Of a DNA stretch of 64,000 bases, positions 1 to 9,035 are shown piece after piece. Origin of the DNA: Streptomyces viridiviolaceus (GTDB taxonomy: Bacteria > Actinomycetota > Actinomycetes > Streptomycetales > Streptomycetaceae); the NCBI RefSeq assembly GCF_014650995.1, contig NZ_BMWA01000008.1, positions 248,001 through 312,000 of the forward strand. The letters are read 5' to 3'. Below the pieces are notes generated by a model that was not told the origin of the DNA, searched no databases, and saw only the letters and a list, made by a program, of their open reading frames with translations. The translations under genes were made by a program, and so were the position numbers. The number at the start of each line of letters is the position of its first letter. The first letter of the stretch is position 1.

Positions 1-123
1 ACCGCGATGATCTTCGGTGAGCTCTATCGCTACCAGGGCGAGTGGAAGTTCCGGGCCGTGGGACAGGGGTACGCGTCGGGGCTGCGCGGCATCGCTCTAG
101 ACTTCGGAGTCAACGTTTCGTAA
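1..123 (+). CDS. TerD-family stress protein, C-terminal end only
   Basis: The frame enters from base 1 without a start and stops at TAA 121-123, leaving 40 codons. The visible end ([18 protein letters not shown], then [10 protein letters not shown]) is the closing part of the TerD/CABP fold; the same GELYRR...WKFRALG block recurs in the TerD gene at 2310-3281. TerD proteins are cytoplasmic, calcium-binding beta-sandwich proteins linked to tellurite and other stress resistance. The DUF475 gene follows 60 bp downstream on the same strand, so the two may be co-transcribed. The family call is secure. The N-terminus, start and any extra domains lie outside the window. Confidence 0.85.
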   Translation, partial: TAMIFGELYRYQGEWKFRAVGQGYASGLRGIALDFGVNVS

Positions 124-182
124 AGCCGGGTACGGCGCGGGGGAGACCCGTACACCCCGTATCACAAGGGATTGGGTAGCCA

Positions 183-1325
183 GTGGTTCTGAAAACCTTC
201 GGCTGGTCGTTCGCGGTCACCGCGCTCGGCCTGGTCGCGGCGGTCTTCTACGGGGGGTGGACCGCCTTCGGCATCGTGGCGATCCTCTCCGTCCTCGAGA
301 TCTCGCTGTCCTTCGACAACGCGGTGGTCAACGCCGGAATCCTGAAGAAGATGAATGCCTTCTGGCAGAAGATCTTCCTCACCATCGGCATCCTGATCGC
401 CGTCTTCGGGATGCGGCTGGTCTTCCCGGTCGTGATCGTCGCGGTCAGCGCCCAGCTCGGACCGATCGAGGCCGTCGACCTCGCGCTCACCGACAAGGAC
501 CGCTACCAGGAGCTGGTGACCGACGCCCACCCGTCGATCGCCGCGTTCGGTGGCATGTTCCTGCTGATGATCTTCCTCGACTTCATCTTCGAGGACCGGG
601 ACATCAAGTGGCTGGGCTGGCTGGAGCGCCCGCTCGCCAAGCTCGGCAAGGTCGACATGCTGTCGGTCTGCATCGCCCTGATCGTGCTGCTCATCTCCTC
701 GATGACCTTCGGCGCCCACGCCCACCAGCACGGCGGTACGCACGCCGACAAGGCGGAGACCGTCCTGCTCTCCGGTATCGCCGGCCTGATCACGTACATG
801 ATCGTCGGCGGTCTCTCCGGCTACTTCGAGGACAAGCTCGAAGAGGAGGAGGAGCGCGAGCACGAGGCCGAGGAGAAGGCCGCGCGCGAGGGCAAGCCCA
901 AGTCGGCCGTCAAGCTGGCCGGCAAGGCCGCGTTCTTCATGTTCCTCTACCTGGAGGTCCTGGACGCGTCGTTCTCCTTCGACGGCGTCATCGGCGCCTT
1001 CGCCATCACCAACGACATCGTCCTGATGGCCCTCGGCCTCGGCATCGGCGCCATGTACGTCCGGTCGCTGACCGTCTACCTGGTCCGCCAGGGCACCCTC
1101 GACGAGTACGTCTACCTGGAGCACGGCGCGCACTACGCGATCGGCGCCCTGGCGATCCTCCTGCTCGTGACCATCCAGTACGAGATCCACGAGCTCATCA
1201 CCGGCTCCATCGGCGTGCTCCTGATCGCCGCCTCCTTCTGGTCCTCCGTGCGCCGCAACCGCGCGATCGCGGCGGCCGGCGGGTCGGGCGACAACGAGAA
1301 GTCGGAGGTCTCCTCCGGGGTGTGA
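183..1325 (+). CDS. TerC-like DUF475 integral membrane protein
   Basis: A 380-residue polytopic membrane protein of the DUF475 branch of the TerC family, found with TerD genes in Streptomyces. Several hydrophobic spans alternate with short loops. The conserved acidic membrane motifs are present: LSFDNAVVNAGIL near residue 44, FLDFIFEDRD near 135 and LDASFSFDGVIGAFAITND near 260. A highly charged cytoplasmic loop (EEEEERE...EEKAARE, about 220-240) separates the two halves. Start is GTG 183. TerC proteins are thought to act in metal (Mn) export or metal sensing at the membrane; the substrate here is not shown. Flanked by TerD-family genes and followed by a strong hairpin at 1411-1447. Confidence 0.9.
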   Translation: MVLKTFGWSFAVTALGLVAAVFYGGWTAFGIVAILSVLEISLSFDNAVVNAGILKKMNAFWQKIFLTIGILIAVFGMRLVFPVVIVAVSAQLGPIEAVDLALTDKDRYQELVTDAHPSIAAFGGMFLLMIFLDFIFEDRDIKWLGWLERPLAKLGKVDMLSVCIALIVLLISSMTFGAHAHQHGGTHADKAETVLLSGIAGLITYMIVGGLSGYFEDKLEEEEEREHEAEEKAAREGKPKSAVKLAGKAAFFMFLYLEVLDASFSFDGVIGAFAITNDIVLMALGLGIGAMYVRSLTVYLVRQGTLDEYVYLEHGAHYAIGALAILLLVTIQYEIHELITGSIGVLLIAASFWSSVRRNRAIAAAGGSGDNEKSEVSSGV

Positions 1326-1410
1326 CAGCCCTTTTCCCCGGGGCCCGGTTCGCCCCCGGTGCGCCCGCGCCGCCGGTGTGAACCGGCCCCGGGCGAGGAA
1401 CGCTCTGTGC

Positions 1411-1447
1411 GGGGCGGCCGTCGAGGACGACTCCTCGGGGCCGCCCC
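1411..1447 (+). terminator. Hairpin terminator after the DUF475 gene
   Basis: The left arm GGGGCGGCCGTCGAGG (1411-1426) pairs with TCCTCGGGGCCGCCCC (1432-1447) with one small internal mismatch and a short loop. It lies 86 bp after the DUF475 stop and 100 bp before the next start, so it should separate these transcripts. No U-tract is visible, as is common in Streptomyces. Confidence 0.65.
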
Positions 1448-1546
1448 GTCGGCGTCCGGGCCGCGGGTGCGTGCGCGCGCTCGCGGCCTTCCGACGACCG
1501 CGGGTTGCTCCGATCAGCGGTTCTCCGAACGAAGGTGGGGGCGGGA

Positions 1547-2284
1547 ATGGGGTTCTTGGACGGGCTGTGGCGCGGTCGCGAGAGCGAGTTCGACTCGGGC
1601 AGCGCCGCGACCAACGCCATCGAGCTGACCAAACGGCACAGCCAGGTCTCACTGACCAGGCAGGGCGCGGCCACCGGGCATCTGCGCATCAACCTGGCCT
1701 GGCGGATGCGGACCTCGGACATCACCGGCTCGCAGCGGGAGAGTCTGCTGCGGCACCCCTTCAAGGCGCTCAAGCCCCCCGAGGTGCTCGGCCACAGCCA
1801 GAGCATGGTCAACGTCGACCTCGACCTGGGCTGCCTGTACGAGCTCCAGGACGGAACCCGAGGCGTCGTCCAGCCGCTCGGCGGCTACTTCGGCGACGTC
1901 AACGGCCCGCCGTACGTCAAGCTCAGCGGCGACGACCGGTTCGGCTCGGCCTCCGGTGAGACGATCTACGTCAACCTCGACAACCGGGACGCCATCAAAC
2001 GCCTGCTGGTCTTCGCCTACATCTACGACCAGACGCCCGCCTTCGACCGTACGCACGCCATCGTCACGCTCTACCCGAGCAACGGCCCCCGCATCGAGAT
2101 CAGCCTGGACGAGCGCCAGCCGCAGGCCCGGTCCTGCGCGGTGGTGATGATCGAGAACGTCAAGGGCGAGATCATCGTGCGCCGCGAGGTGAAGTTCGTC
2201 TACGGCTTCCAGGGAGAGCTGGACCGGCTGTACGGGTGGGGGCTGCAGTGGGGGCGGGGCTACAAGACCAAGGCCGAGCGATGA
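1547..2284 (+). CDS. TerA/TerD-superfamily tellurium-resistance protein
   Basis: A 245-residue soluble protein. Start ATG 1547 follows a purine-rich GAAGGTGGGGGCGGGA; an in-frame upstream start at 1505 would add 14 residues and has no clear ribosome site. The N-terminus (MGFLDGLWRGR, then NAIELTKR...VSLTRQG) leads into a TerD-like beta sandwich: VDLDLGCLYELQDG near 85-100, YIYDQTP near 165 and IVRREVKFVYGFQGELDRLYGWGLQW at the end. This longer form with a distinct N-terminus is closer to TerA than to TerD. It sits between the DUF475 and TerD genes, so a role in the same stress response is inferred. It ends 26 bp from the convergent TerD gene. Confidence 0.8.
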   Translation: MGFLDGLWRGRESEFDSGSAATNAIELTKRHSQVSLTRQGAATGHLRINLAWRMRTSDITGSQRESLLRHPFKALKPPEVLGHSQSMVNVDLDLGCLYELQDGTRGVVQPLGGYFGDVNGPPYVKLSGDDRFGSASGETIYVNLDNRDAIKRLLVFAYIYDQTPAFDRTHAIVTLYPSNGPRIEISLDERQPQARSCAVVMIENVKGEIIVRREVKFVYGFQGELDRLYGWGLQWGRGYKTKAER

Positions 2285-2309
2285 GCTCCCCCGCTTCAGG
2301 TCAATACAC

Positions 2310-3281
2310 CTAGCGCCCGATGAACTGCGGCCCCTGCGGCGGCAGCCGGAAGTCCGGGTCCGGGACCGCGGTGACCGGCGGCGGATAGCCGTAGCCGGAC
2401 TGCGCCCCCGTGCCGCCGGACGCGGCGGGCGCCTGGGGGTACCCGTACGCGGGCCGGCCGGCCGGCTGGGGGTAGCCGTAGGCCGGCTGTGTCGTGGGAG
2501 GCTGCTGCGGATAGCCGTACGCGGGCTGGGCCGGCACCGCGGTCGGCTGCTCGGGCGGCAGCGGGCGGGAGACCTCGGGCCCGGGCGGAGCGGCGACCGG
2601 CCGGACGGCCGTCGTCGCGGAGGCGGTGGCGGGCGCCGTGTTCGGTGCGGGCTGTGCCGCCGCGGGCCGGTCGGGCGCGGGGTCGGCCGGATCCGGCCGG
2701 GGGATCGCGGTGGGATCCTCCGCGTTCTCCGACTCGTCGACCGAGATGCCGAAGTCGGTGGCCAGGCCCTTCAGCCCGTTCGAGTAGCCCTCGCCCAGCG
2801 CCCGGAACTTCCAGCCCTCCCCGCGCCGGTACAGCTCCCCGCAGATCAGCGCCGTCTCCTGGCCGGTCTCCGGCTTGACGTCGAAGTACGCCAGCGGCTC
2901 CGCGTCGGGGGCCGTCGCGTCGTACAGCTCGATGCGCAGCGACCGGACCCGGTCGAAGGCGACACCGTCGGCCGACGCCACCAGCAGGATCCGGCCGACC
3001 GAGGACTCGACCCCGGAGAGGTCCGTCTGGATCGTGTCCGTCAGTCCCTCGGCGACCCGCTTCTTGCCGAGTCGCCAGACCTTCCCGGAGGGGTGCCGTG
3101 GCTGGTTGTAGAAGACGAAGTCCTCGTCGGAGCGCACGCGGTCGTCGGGTCCGAGGAGCAGTGCGGAGGCGTCGACGTCGGGGACCCCCTGTCCGGGTGT
3201 CCAGCGCAGCACGGCGCGTACCGTGGTGGCTTCCAGCGGGACGTTCGACCCCTTCAGCATCGCGTGCGTCATGCGGGTCAT
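2310..3281 (-). CDS. TerD-domain protein with Pro/Tyr-rich tail
   Basis: A 323-residue protein. The TerD domain fills about residues 5-185: [10 protein letters not shown] at the start, the acidic Ca-binding strand [28 protein letters not shown], and [17 protein letters not shown]...GLATDFG. The last 130 residues are low complexity: Pro/Ala-rich, then five YGYPQ-type repeats (AYGYPQ, GYGYPP), a composition typical of disordered tails. I place the start at ATG 3281 because GAGAGGGCAGG directly precedes it; ATG 3272 (MTHAML) is also possible. It is transcribed away from the aldolase operon from a shared 200 bp region. The tail may mediate assembly or membrane contact; that is inference. Confidence 0.85.
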   Translation of the reverse strand: MTRMTHAMLKGSNVPLEATTVRAVLRWTPGQGVPDVDASALLLGPDDRVRSDEDFVFYNQPRHPSGKVWRLGKKRVAEGLTDTIQTDLSGVESSVGRILLVASADGVAFDRVRSLRIELYDATAPDAEPLAYFDVKPETGQETALICGELYRRGEGWKFRALGEGYSNGLKGLATDFGISVDESENAEDPTAIPRPDPADPAPDRPAAAQPAPNTAPATASATTAVRPVAAPPGPEVSRPLPPEQPTAVPAQPAYGYPQQPPTTQPAYGYPQPAGRPAYGYPQAPAASGGTGAQSGYGYPPPVTAVPDPDFRLPPQGPQFIGR

Positions 3282-3480
3282 CCTGCCCTCTCGGTCCTGG
3301 TCACGACAACGCGGGGGCGGGTACACGAGTCGTGTCCGACGTCCTCGCACCGCGCCGCCTGCATCGCAGGGTTACCTGAAGTTCATGCCCGGTGGGAACC
3401 TCGGACATGAGTCCCTACGTACTATTACCGGCCACCTTCGGCCGGTTCACAGGTCGCCCAGACACCACGGGGGAGTATTC

Positions 3481-4647
3481 ATGCGGCATTTCGGGCAGAT
3501 CGCCCCTGAGGTGCGGAAGCGTCTCTTCCACCAGGAGCCCTGCACCTTCACCGCCGAGTCACCGGCCCGACTGCTGTCCGCCGCCCTGGGCGCCACGCTC
3601 TACAGCCCGGCCACCCGGCCGAGCCTCGCCGACGACATCCTCAAGCAGGCCGCGCGCGGAGTGGTGTCGATGGTGCTGTGCCTGGAGGACTCCATCGACG
3701 ACGCCGACGTGCCCGTGGGCGAGGAGAACCTCGTACGCCAGCTCACGGACCTGGCCGAACGCCCCGAGCCGGACCTCCCGCTGCTGTTCGTCCGGGTCCG
3801 TGCCCCCGAGCAGATACCCGACCTCGTGCGGCGCCTGGGCCCCGCGGTGCGACTGCTGTCCGGGTTCGTGCTGCCGAAGTTCACCGAGGAACGCGGCGGG
3901 CCCTTCCTGGAGGCGCTCTCCGGCGCCGAGGCCGCGAGCGGCCGGCGGCTCTTCGCCATGCCGGTGCTCGAGTCGCCGGAGCTGCTCTACCGCGAGTCCC
4001 GCGTGCAGACCCTGGAGGGCATCTTCCGCGCCGTCGACCGCCACCGCGACCGCGTGCTCGCGCTGCGCCTCGGCGTGACCGACTTCTGCTCCTCCTACGG
4101 GCTGCGCAGGGCCCCCGACATGACGGCGTACGACGTCCAGATCGTCGCCTCCGTGATCGCCGACGTGGTGAACATGCTCGGGCGGGCAGACGGCACCGGA
4201 TTCACGGTGACCGGGCCGGTGTGGGAGTACTTCCGGGTCCAGGAGAGGATGTTCAAACCGCAACTGCGGCAGAGCCCCTTCCTGGAGGTGCAGGCCGTGG
4301 AACTGCGCCAGAAGCTGATCGAGCACGCCATGGACGGCCTGCTGCGGGAGATCTCCCTGGACCACGCCAACGGCCTGCTGGGCAAGACCTGCATCCACCC
4401 CTCGCACGTGCTCCCCGTCCACGCCCTGTCCGTGGTCAGCCACGAGGAGTTCAGCGACGCCCAGGACATCCTGCGGCCCGAGCGCTGCGGCGGGGGTGTA
4501 CTGAGGTCGGCCTACACGAACAAGATGAACGAGGTGAAGCCGCACCGCGCCTGGGCCGAGCGGACCCTGCTGCGCGCCGAGGTCTTCGGAGTGGCGAACG
4601 AGGACATCGGCTTCGTGGAACTGCTCGCCGCGGGCCTGTCCGACTGA
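3481..4647 (+). CDS. HpcH/HpaI aldolase (citrate-lyase beta-like C-C bond lyase) of the Ter module
   Basis: A 388-residue TIM-barrel enzyme of the HpcH/HpaI/citrate-lyase superfamily. Seen in order: SMVLCLEDSIDDADV (acid on strand 2), LLFVRVRAPEQ, GFVLPKF (metal/substrate strand), FAMPVLESPELLYR and LALRLGVTDFCSSYGLRR. These carry the Arg, Glu and Asp that ligate Mg and oxo-acid in the family. Start ATG 3481 follows a GGGGGAGTATTC ribosome site. The next gene starts 13 bp downstream (PRTase/TRSP fusion), and the pair plus the HAD gene forms one operon. Comparative genomics (Aravind group) places this enzyme in a Ter-associated module proposed to make a nucleoside-like metabolite. The actual substrate is unknown. 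Confidence 0.85.
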   Translation: MRHFGQIAPEVRKRLFHQEPCTFTAESPARLLSAALGATLYSPATRPSLADDILKQAARGVVSMVLCLEDSIDDADVPVGEENLVRQLTDLAERPEPDLPLLFVRVRAPEQIPDLVRRLGPAVRLLSGFVLPKFTEERGGPFLEALSGAEAASGRRLFAMPVLESPELLYRESRVQTLEGIFRAVDRHRDRVLALRLGVTDFCSSYGLRRAPDMTAYDVQIVASVIADVVNMLGRADGTGFTVTGPVWEYFRVQERMFKPQLRQSPFLEVQAVELRQKLIEHAMDGLLREISLDHANGLLGKTCIHPSHVLPVHALSVVSHEEFSDAQDILRPERCGGGVLRSAYTNKMNEVKPHRAWAERTLLRAEVFGVANEDIGFVELLAAGLSD

Positions 4648-4660
4648 ACGCAAGGAACAC

Positions 4661-7207
4661 ATGAACGCCGCAGTGGACGACGCCACGTACAACGGGAGGC
4701 ACGAGCACATGGCCGAGGGGGCGCACACCGAGGGGCGGGCCGGGGTCTGGTCCGGCAGCTGGGTCGCGGAGCGGCTCGGCGTCGAGCTGGCCGGCGACGA
4801 CCGGCTGACCGGCCTGCTGGGCCTGGCCCTGCGCCGCAACCCCAAGCGGGCCCACCTGCTCGTCTCCAACGTGCTCGGCAAGCACGTCCCGCAGTCGCCG
4901 TCCGTGGTCTACGGCCACGGCTTCGCCCTCGGCCGGCGCGTGCGCGACCTGCTGGGCGCCGAGGCGGCCGGGGCCGCCGTCGTCCTCGGCTACGCGGAGA
5001 CCGCCACCGGCCTCGGCCACTCGGTCGCCGACGGTCTGGGCTCCGCCCCGTACCTGCACTCCACCCGCCGCCCGGTCCCCGGCGTCGCCCGGGCCGGCGG
5101 CTTCGAGGAGTCCCACTCGCACGCGACCTCGCACCTGCTGCTGCCCGAGGACCCGGCGCTGCTGGCCGGCGACGGACCGCTGGTCCTGGTCGACGACGAG
5201 TTCTCCACCGGCAACACCGTGCTCAACACCGTCCGGGCCCTGCACGAGCGCTACCCGCGCAAGCGGTACGTCGTGGTCGCCCTGGTGGACATGCGCTCGC
5301 CCGCCGACGCCGGCCGGCTGCGGGACTTCGCCCGGGAGATCGGCGCCCAGGTGGACCTGGTGACGGCCGCGGCGGGCACGGTCCGCCTGCCCGAGGGCGT
5401 CCTGGCCAAGGGGCAGGAACTGGTCGCCCGGTACGAGACGGCGGCCACCGAGGCGCAGGCCACCGCGGGTGGGGCGCCCGCCGCCGGGCCCGACCGGGCC
5501 GCCCCCGGCACCGTCGACCGCGTCGACCTGCGCTGGCCCACCGGCGTCCCCGACGGCGGACGGCACGGATTCACCGCCGAGCACCGGGCCCGGCTGGAGG
5601 GCGCCCTGCCCGGCATGGCCGCGAGGCTCGCCGAAGCGCTGCCCCCGGGCGCCCGCCGCGTCCTCGTCCTCGGATTCGAGGAGCTGATGTACGCGCCGCT
5701 GCGCCTGGCCCGCGAGCTGGAGCAGGTCACCGACGCCGAGGTGCGCTACTCCACCACCACCCGCTCGCCCGTCCTCGCGGTCGACGACCCCGGCTACGCG
5801 ATACGCACCCGCCTGGTCTTCCCCGCCCACGACGACCCGGCCGACGGCCCGGGCGAGCGCTACGCCTACAACGTCGCGGGCGCCGGCTTCGACGCCGTCG
5901 TCTCCGTCGTCGACTCGGTCGCCGACACGCCGGCCCTGCACGCGCCCGACGGCCTGCTGGCCCGGCTCGCCGCCCACACCCCGCACGTCCTGCTCGCGGT
6001 CGTCCCCTCGTACGTCCCCGGAGCCCCGACCGCCCCCGAAAGGCCCCCCATGCTGCCCGAGCCCCTGCGCGGCCCCGCCTTCTCCTCGTACGCCCCCGAC
6101 GAGGTCGGCTGGCTGCTGCAGGACCTCTCGGAGGTGACGCTGGAGGCGCCGACCGAGGAACGCGAGGAGGCCATCCAGAGCGGCGGCGCGCACTACGCGG
6201 AGTCGCTGCCCGTGGAGTACCAGCCCAGCGAGCAGTACCAGGAGCTGTTCCACGAGGCGCTGCGCACGTCCGCGGCACGGCTCGCACGGGCCGTCGGCGC
6301 CGTCACCGAGATCGTCCTCGCGGAACGCTCACCGCGCCCGGTGCTGGCCTCCCTCGCCCGCGCGGGCACACCCGTCGGCATCCTGATGCGCCGCTGGGCA
6401 CAGTTCCGCCACGGCCTCGACCTGCCCCACTACGCCGTGTCGATCGTCCGCGGCCGCGGCATCGACGCCAACGCCCTGCGCTGGCTGGCCCGGCACCACG
6501 ACCCGGCCGACGTCGTCTTCGTCGACGGCTGGACCGGCAAGGGCGCCATCACCCGGGAGCTCGCCGCCGCCCTGCGCGACTTCGAGGACTCCGACGGCGT
6601 CACCGGCTTCGACCCGGAGATCGCCGTCCTGGCCGACCCCGGCTCCTGCGTACGCACCTACGGCACCCGCGACGACTTCCTCATCCCCTCCGCCTGCCTC
6701 AACTCCACCGTCTCCGGCCTGATATCCCGCACCGTGCTCCGCGCCGACCTGGTCGGGCCGCACGACTTCCACGGCGCGAAGTTCTACCGCGAACTCGCCG
6801 GCGCCGACCTGTCCCCGGCCTTCCTCGACGCCGTCTCCGCGCGCTTCCCGGAGGTCGCGGAGGCGGCCGACGCCCAGGCCAAGGAACTGCTCTCCGCCGA
6901 CCGCACCCCCACCTGGGAGGGCTGGGCGGCCGTCGAGCGCATCAGCGAGGAGTACGGCATCCACGACGTGAACCTCGTCAAGCCCGGCGTGGGCGAGACC
7001 ACCCGCGTGATGCTGCGCCGGGTGCCGTGGAAGGTGCTGGCCCGGGCCGGCGCCGGCAGCGACCTCGACCACGTCCGCCTGCTCGCCGACCAGCGGGGCG
7101 TGCCCGTGGAGGAGGTGGCCGACCTGCCCTACACCTGCGTCGGACTGATCCACCCCAAGTACACGCGGGGCGCCACGGGCGCCGACGGAAAGGCGGTGAC
7201 GGTCTGA
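4661..7207 (+). CDS. Fused phosphoribosyltransferase / TRSP / StiP-type PRTase / PELOTA protein
   Basis: An 848-residue four-part fusion. Residues about 35-265 are an orphan phosphoribosyltransferase with PRPP loop LVLVDDEFSTGNT at 174-186. About 290-455 is the TRSP domain, whose naming motif TTTRSP is at 365-370. About 510-745 matches the StiP/PRTase_1 family with its glycine-rich loop VVFVDGWTGKGA at 618-629. About 760-835 resembles the PELOTA-type RNA-binding segment (NLVKPGVGETTRVMLRRVPW, LPYTCVGLIHPKYTRG). In many bacteria these are separate proteins. Start ATG 4661 has AAGGAA; ATG 4709 with GGGAGG is an equally good alternative. The stop overlaps the next start (TGATG). The predicted role is glycosylation of a base-like precursor; the product is unknown. 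Confidence 0.85.
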   Translation: MNAAVDDATYNGRHEHMAEGAHTEGRAGVWSGSWVAERLGVELAGDDRLTGLLGLALRRNPKRAHLLVSNVLGKHVPQSPSVVYGHGFALGRRVRDLLGAEAAGAAVVLGYAETATGLGHSVADGLGSAPYLHSTRRPVPGVARAGGFEESHSHATSHLLLPEDPALLAGDGPLVLVDDEFSTGNTVLNTVRALHERYPRKRYVVVALVDMRSPADAGRLRDFAREIGAQVDLVTAAAGTVRLPEGVLAKGQELVARYETAATEAQATAGGAPAAGPDRAAPGTVDRVDLRWPTGVPDGGRHGFTAEHRARLEGALPGMAARLAEALPPGARRVLVLGFEELMYAPLRLARELEQVTDAEVRYSTTTRSPVLAVDDPGYAIRTRLVFPAHDDPADGPGERYAYNVAGAGFDAVVSVVDSVADTPALHAPDGLLARLAAHTPHVLLAVVPSYVPGAPTAPERPPMLPEPLRGPAFSSYAPDEVGWLLQDLSEVTLEAPTEEREEAIQSGGAHYAESLPVEYQPSEQYQELFHEALRTSAARLARAVGAVTEIVLAERSPRPVLASLARAGTPVGILMRRWAQFRHGLDLPHYAVSIVRGRGIDANALRWLARHHDPADVVFVDGWTGKGAITRELAAALRDFEDSDGVTGFDPEIAVLADPGSCVRTYGTRDDFLIPSACLNSTVSGLISRTVLRADLVGPHDFHGAKFYRELAGADLSPAFLDAVSARFPEVAEAADAQAKELLSADRTPTWEGWAAVERISEEYGIHDVNLVKPGVGETTRVMLRRVPWKVLARAGAGSDLDHVRLLADQRGVPVEEVADLPYTCVGLIHPKYTRGATGADGKAVTV

Positions 7208-8016
7208 TGCCGGTGCTCGTCGCGAGCGACCTCGACCGCACCCTCATCTACTCCGCCGCCGCCCTGGGGCTGACCATGCCCGACGTGCGGGCACCCCGGC
7301 TGCTGTGCGTGGAGGTCTACGAGAGCAAGCCGCTGTCCTACATGACGGAGACGGCGGCCGAGCTGCTGACCGGCCTCGGTGACGCGGCGGTCTTCGTGCC
7401 GACCACCACCCGGACCCGCAAGCAGTACCAGCGCATCAACCTGCCGGGGCCCCGGCCGACGTACGCGATCTGCGCCAACGGCGGCCACCTGCTCGTCGAC
7501 GGGGTCTCCGATCCCGCCTGGCACGCCCGGGTGACCGCCCGGCTGGCCGACGAGTGCGCGCCGCTGGACGAGGTGCAGGAGCACCTGCTGCGGGTCGCCG
7601 ACCCGGTGTGGGTGCGCAAGCACCGGATCGCCGAGGACCTGTTCGCCTACCTCGTCGTCGAGCGCCGGCTGCTGCCCGAGGACTGGGTGAAGGAACTCGC
7701 CGTGTGGGCCGGGAACCGCGGCTGGACCGTGTCCCTCCAGGGCCGGAAGGTCTACGCCGTGCCGGTGCCGCTGACCAAGAGCGCGGCCGTCCGCGAGGTC
7801 GCCCGCCGCACCGGCGCCGACCTCACCCTCGCCGCCGGCGACTCCCTCCTCGACGCCGACCTGCTGCTCGCGGCGGACCGGGGGTGGCGCCCCGGCCACG
7901 GCGAACTGGCCGACGCCGGCTGGACGGCCCCCACCGTCAGCGCCCTGCCCGAGCGCGGGGTGCTGGCCGGGGAGCGAATCCTGCGGGAGTTCCTGCGGGC
8001 GGCGCGCCGGGGGTAG
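7207..8016 (+). CDS. HAD-superfamily phosphatase of the Ter biosynthetic operon
   Basis: A 269-residue HAD hydrolase. Motif I is DLDRT (D8, D10 as nucleophile and acid/base) at the very start; a Thr-rich motif II VPTTTRTRKQYQ lies near 65; the closing motif GDSLLDADLLLAAD is near 215. The cap is of the C2 (Cof-like) type. The start ATG 7207 overlaps the TGA of the upstream fusion gene, so the two are translationally coupled. It would dephosphorylate the intermediate made by the aldolase/PRTase proteins; the substrate is inferred from context only. It ends 24 bp from the convergent DedA gene. Confidence 0.85.
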   Translation: MPVLVASDLDRTLIYSAAALGLTMPDVRAPRLLCVEVYESKPLSYMTETAAELLTGLGDAAVFVPTTTRTRKQYQRINLPGPRPTYAICANGGHLLVDGVSDPAWHARVTARLADECAPLDEVQEHLLRVADPVWVRKHRIAEDLFAYLVVERRLLPEDWVKELAVWAGNRGWTVSLQGRKVYAVPVPLTKSAAVREVARRTGADLTLAAGDSLLDADLLLAADRGWRPGHGELADAGWTAPTVSALPERGVLAGERILREFLRAARRG

Positions 8017-8017
8017 A

Positions 8018-8038
8018 GGCGACCCCGCGCGGGGCGCC
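8018..8038. terminator. Bidirectional hairpin between HAD and DedA genes
   Basis: GGCG (8018-8021) and CCCC (8023-8026) pair with GGGG (8031-8034) and CGCC (8035-8038) around a GCGC loop. It occupies the whole 24 bp gap between two convergent genes, so it could end both transcripts. Confidence 0.5.
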
Positions 8039-8040
8039 GC

Positions 8041-8691
8041 CTATGGCCGGCCGGCCCGGCGGTGGCCCCGGCCGGGCCGCAGCAGCCGGACGAGCACGAA
8101 GACGGCCACGGCGAGGACGGCGGCGGCGAGCACGACCTTCGAGTAGACGGAGACGACGTTGCTGACCTGGGACCAGTTGTCCCCGAGAACATAGCCCGCC
8201 AGGACGAAGCCCGTGTTCCAGACGGCGCTGCCCGCGGTGGTCAGCGCCGTGAACACGGGCAGCCGCATGCGCTCCACGCCGGCCGGTACGGAGATCAGGC
8301 TGCGGAAGACGGGGATCATCCGGCCGAAGAACACCGCCTTCGTACCGTGCCGGGCGAACCAGGCCTCCGTCCGTTCGACGTCGGAGACCTTCACCAGCGG
8401 CAGCCGCGCCGCCACGGCGACCGTCCGTTCCCGGCCGAGGAGCGCCCCGACGCCGTACAGCGCGAGGGCGCCGACGACCGAGCCGACCACGCTCCACACG
8501 AGTGCGGCGACCAGGCTCATGTCGCCCGTACTGGCGGCGAAACCCGCCAGGGGCAGGATGACCTCGCTCGGGATCGGCGGGAACAGGTTCTCCAGGGCGA
8601 CGGCCAGCCCGGCCCCGGGCGCCCCGAGGGTGCCCATCAGGTCGCTGATCCACTGGGGCGCGCCGTGCGCCTGCGCCGCGTTGACTGCCAT
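8041..8691 (-). CDS. DedA-family membrane protein
   Basis: A 216-residue inner-membrane protein of the DedA/SNARE-associated family, whose members act as lipid flippases or support membrane homeostasis. The re-entrant loop motif ENLFPPIPSEVILPLAGF is near residues 34-51. The second signature is FFGRMIPVFRSLISVPAGVERM near 120. Hydrophobic helices follow, and the C-terminus is basic (LRPGRGHRRAG). The start ATG 8691 is supported by the conserved N-terminal amphipathic stretch. A second DedA protein lies at 12395-13033, but the two differ clearly in sequence. The transported substrate is unknown. Confidence 0.9.
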   Translation of the reverse strand: MAVNAAQAHGAPQWISDLMGTLGAPGAGLAVALENLFPPIPSEVILPLAGFAASTGDMSLVAALVWSVVGSVVGALALYGVGALLGRERTVAVAARLPLVKVSDVERTEAWFARHGTKAVFFGRMIPVFRSLISVPAGVERMRLPVFTALTTAGSAVWNTGFVLAGYVLGDNWSQVSNVVSVYSKVVLAAAVLAVAVFVLVRLLRPGRGHRRAGRP

Positions 8692-8754
8692 GGGGGCACG
8701 TTAGGCGGGCGAACCTGAAGGGAGCCTGAGAAGCCCGTGCCCCGGTCCGGCAGG

Positions 8755-8973
8755 TCAGCCGCAGCAGCCTCCGCCGCAGCAGCCGCCCCCGCCGCCCGGG
8801 CCGGGGGCCGGGGCCGACGCGGCGGCCGAGCCGCCGACCGCGACCGTCGACAGGAGCTTCACCGTGTCGTCGTGGCCCGCGGGGCAGGCGGCGGGGGCGG
8901 AGGACTCGGCCATGGGACGGCTCAGTTCGAAGGTGTCGCCGCAGGTCCGGCAGCGGTACTCGTAGCGAGGCAT
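8755..8973 (-). CDS. FmdB-family zinc-ribbon protein
   Basis: A 72-residue protein. It starts MPRYEYRCRTCGDTFEL, the FmdB/CxxC signature, with the second metal pair replaced by a single CPAGH, a common Streptomyces variant. The last third is Ala/Pro/Gly-rich and ends in clustered cysteines (GGGCCGGGCCG), which could bind metal. I chose ATG 8973 over ATG 8979 because the family begins MPRYEYRC. The role is unknown; the family is often described as putative regulatory. It lies 64 bp upstream of the DedA gene on the same strand. Confidence 0.85.
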   Translation of the reverse strand: MPRYEYRCRTCGDTFELSRPMAESSAPAACPAGHDDTVKLLSTVAVGGSAAASAPAPGPGGGGGCCGGGCCG

Positions 8974-9035
8974 GCGCACAGGTTAACCGGCGCTCCACGC
9001 TTGTCGTAGAGCCCGGCGGCGCGGCCCCGGTGCCG

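Noticed and set aside
162..1652. Long open frames antisense to the DUF475 gene (minus strand).
   Set aside because: They lie wholly under a strongly supported gene, have Gly/Arg/Asp-rich compositions typical of antisense frames in high-GC DNA, and show no domain or ribosome site.
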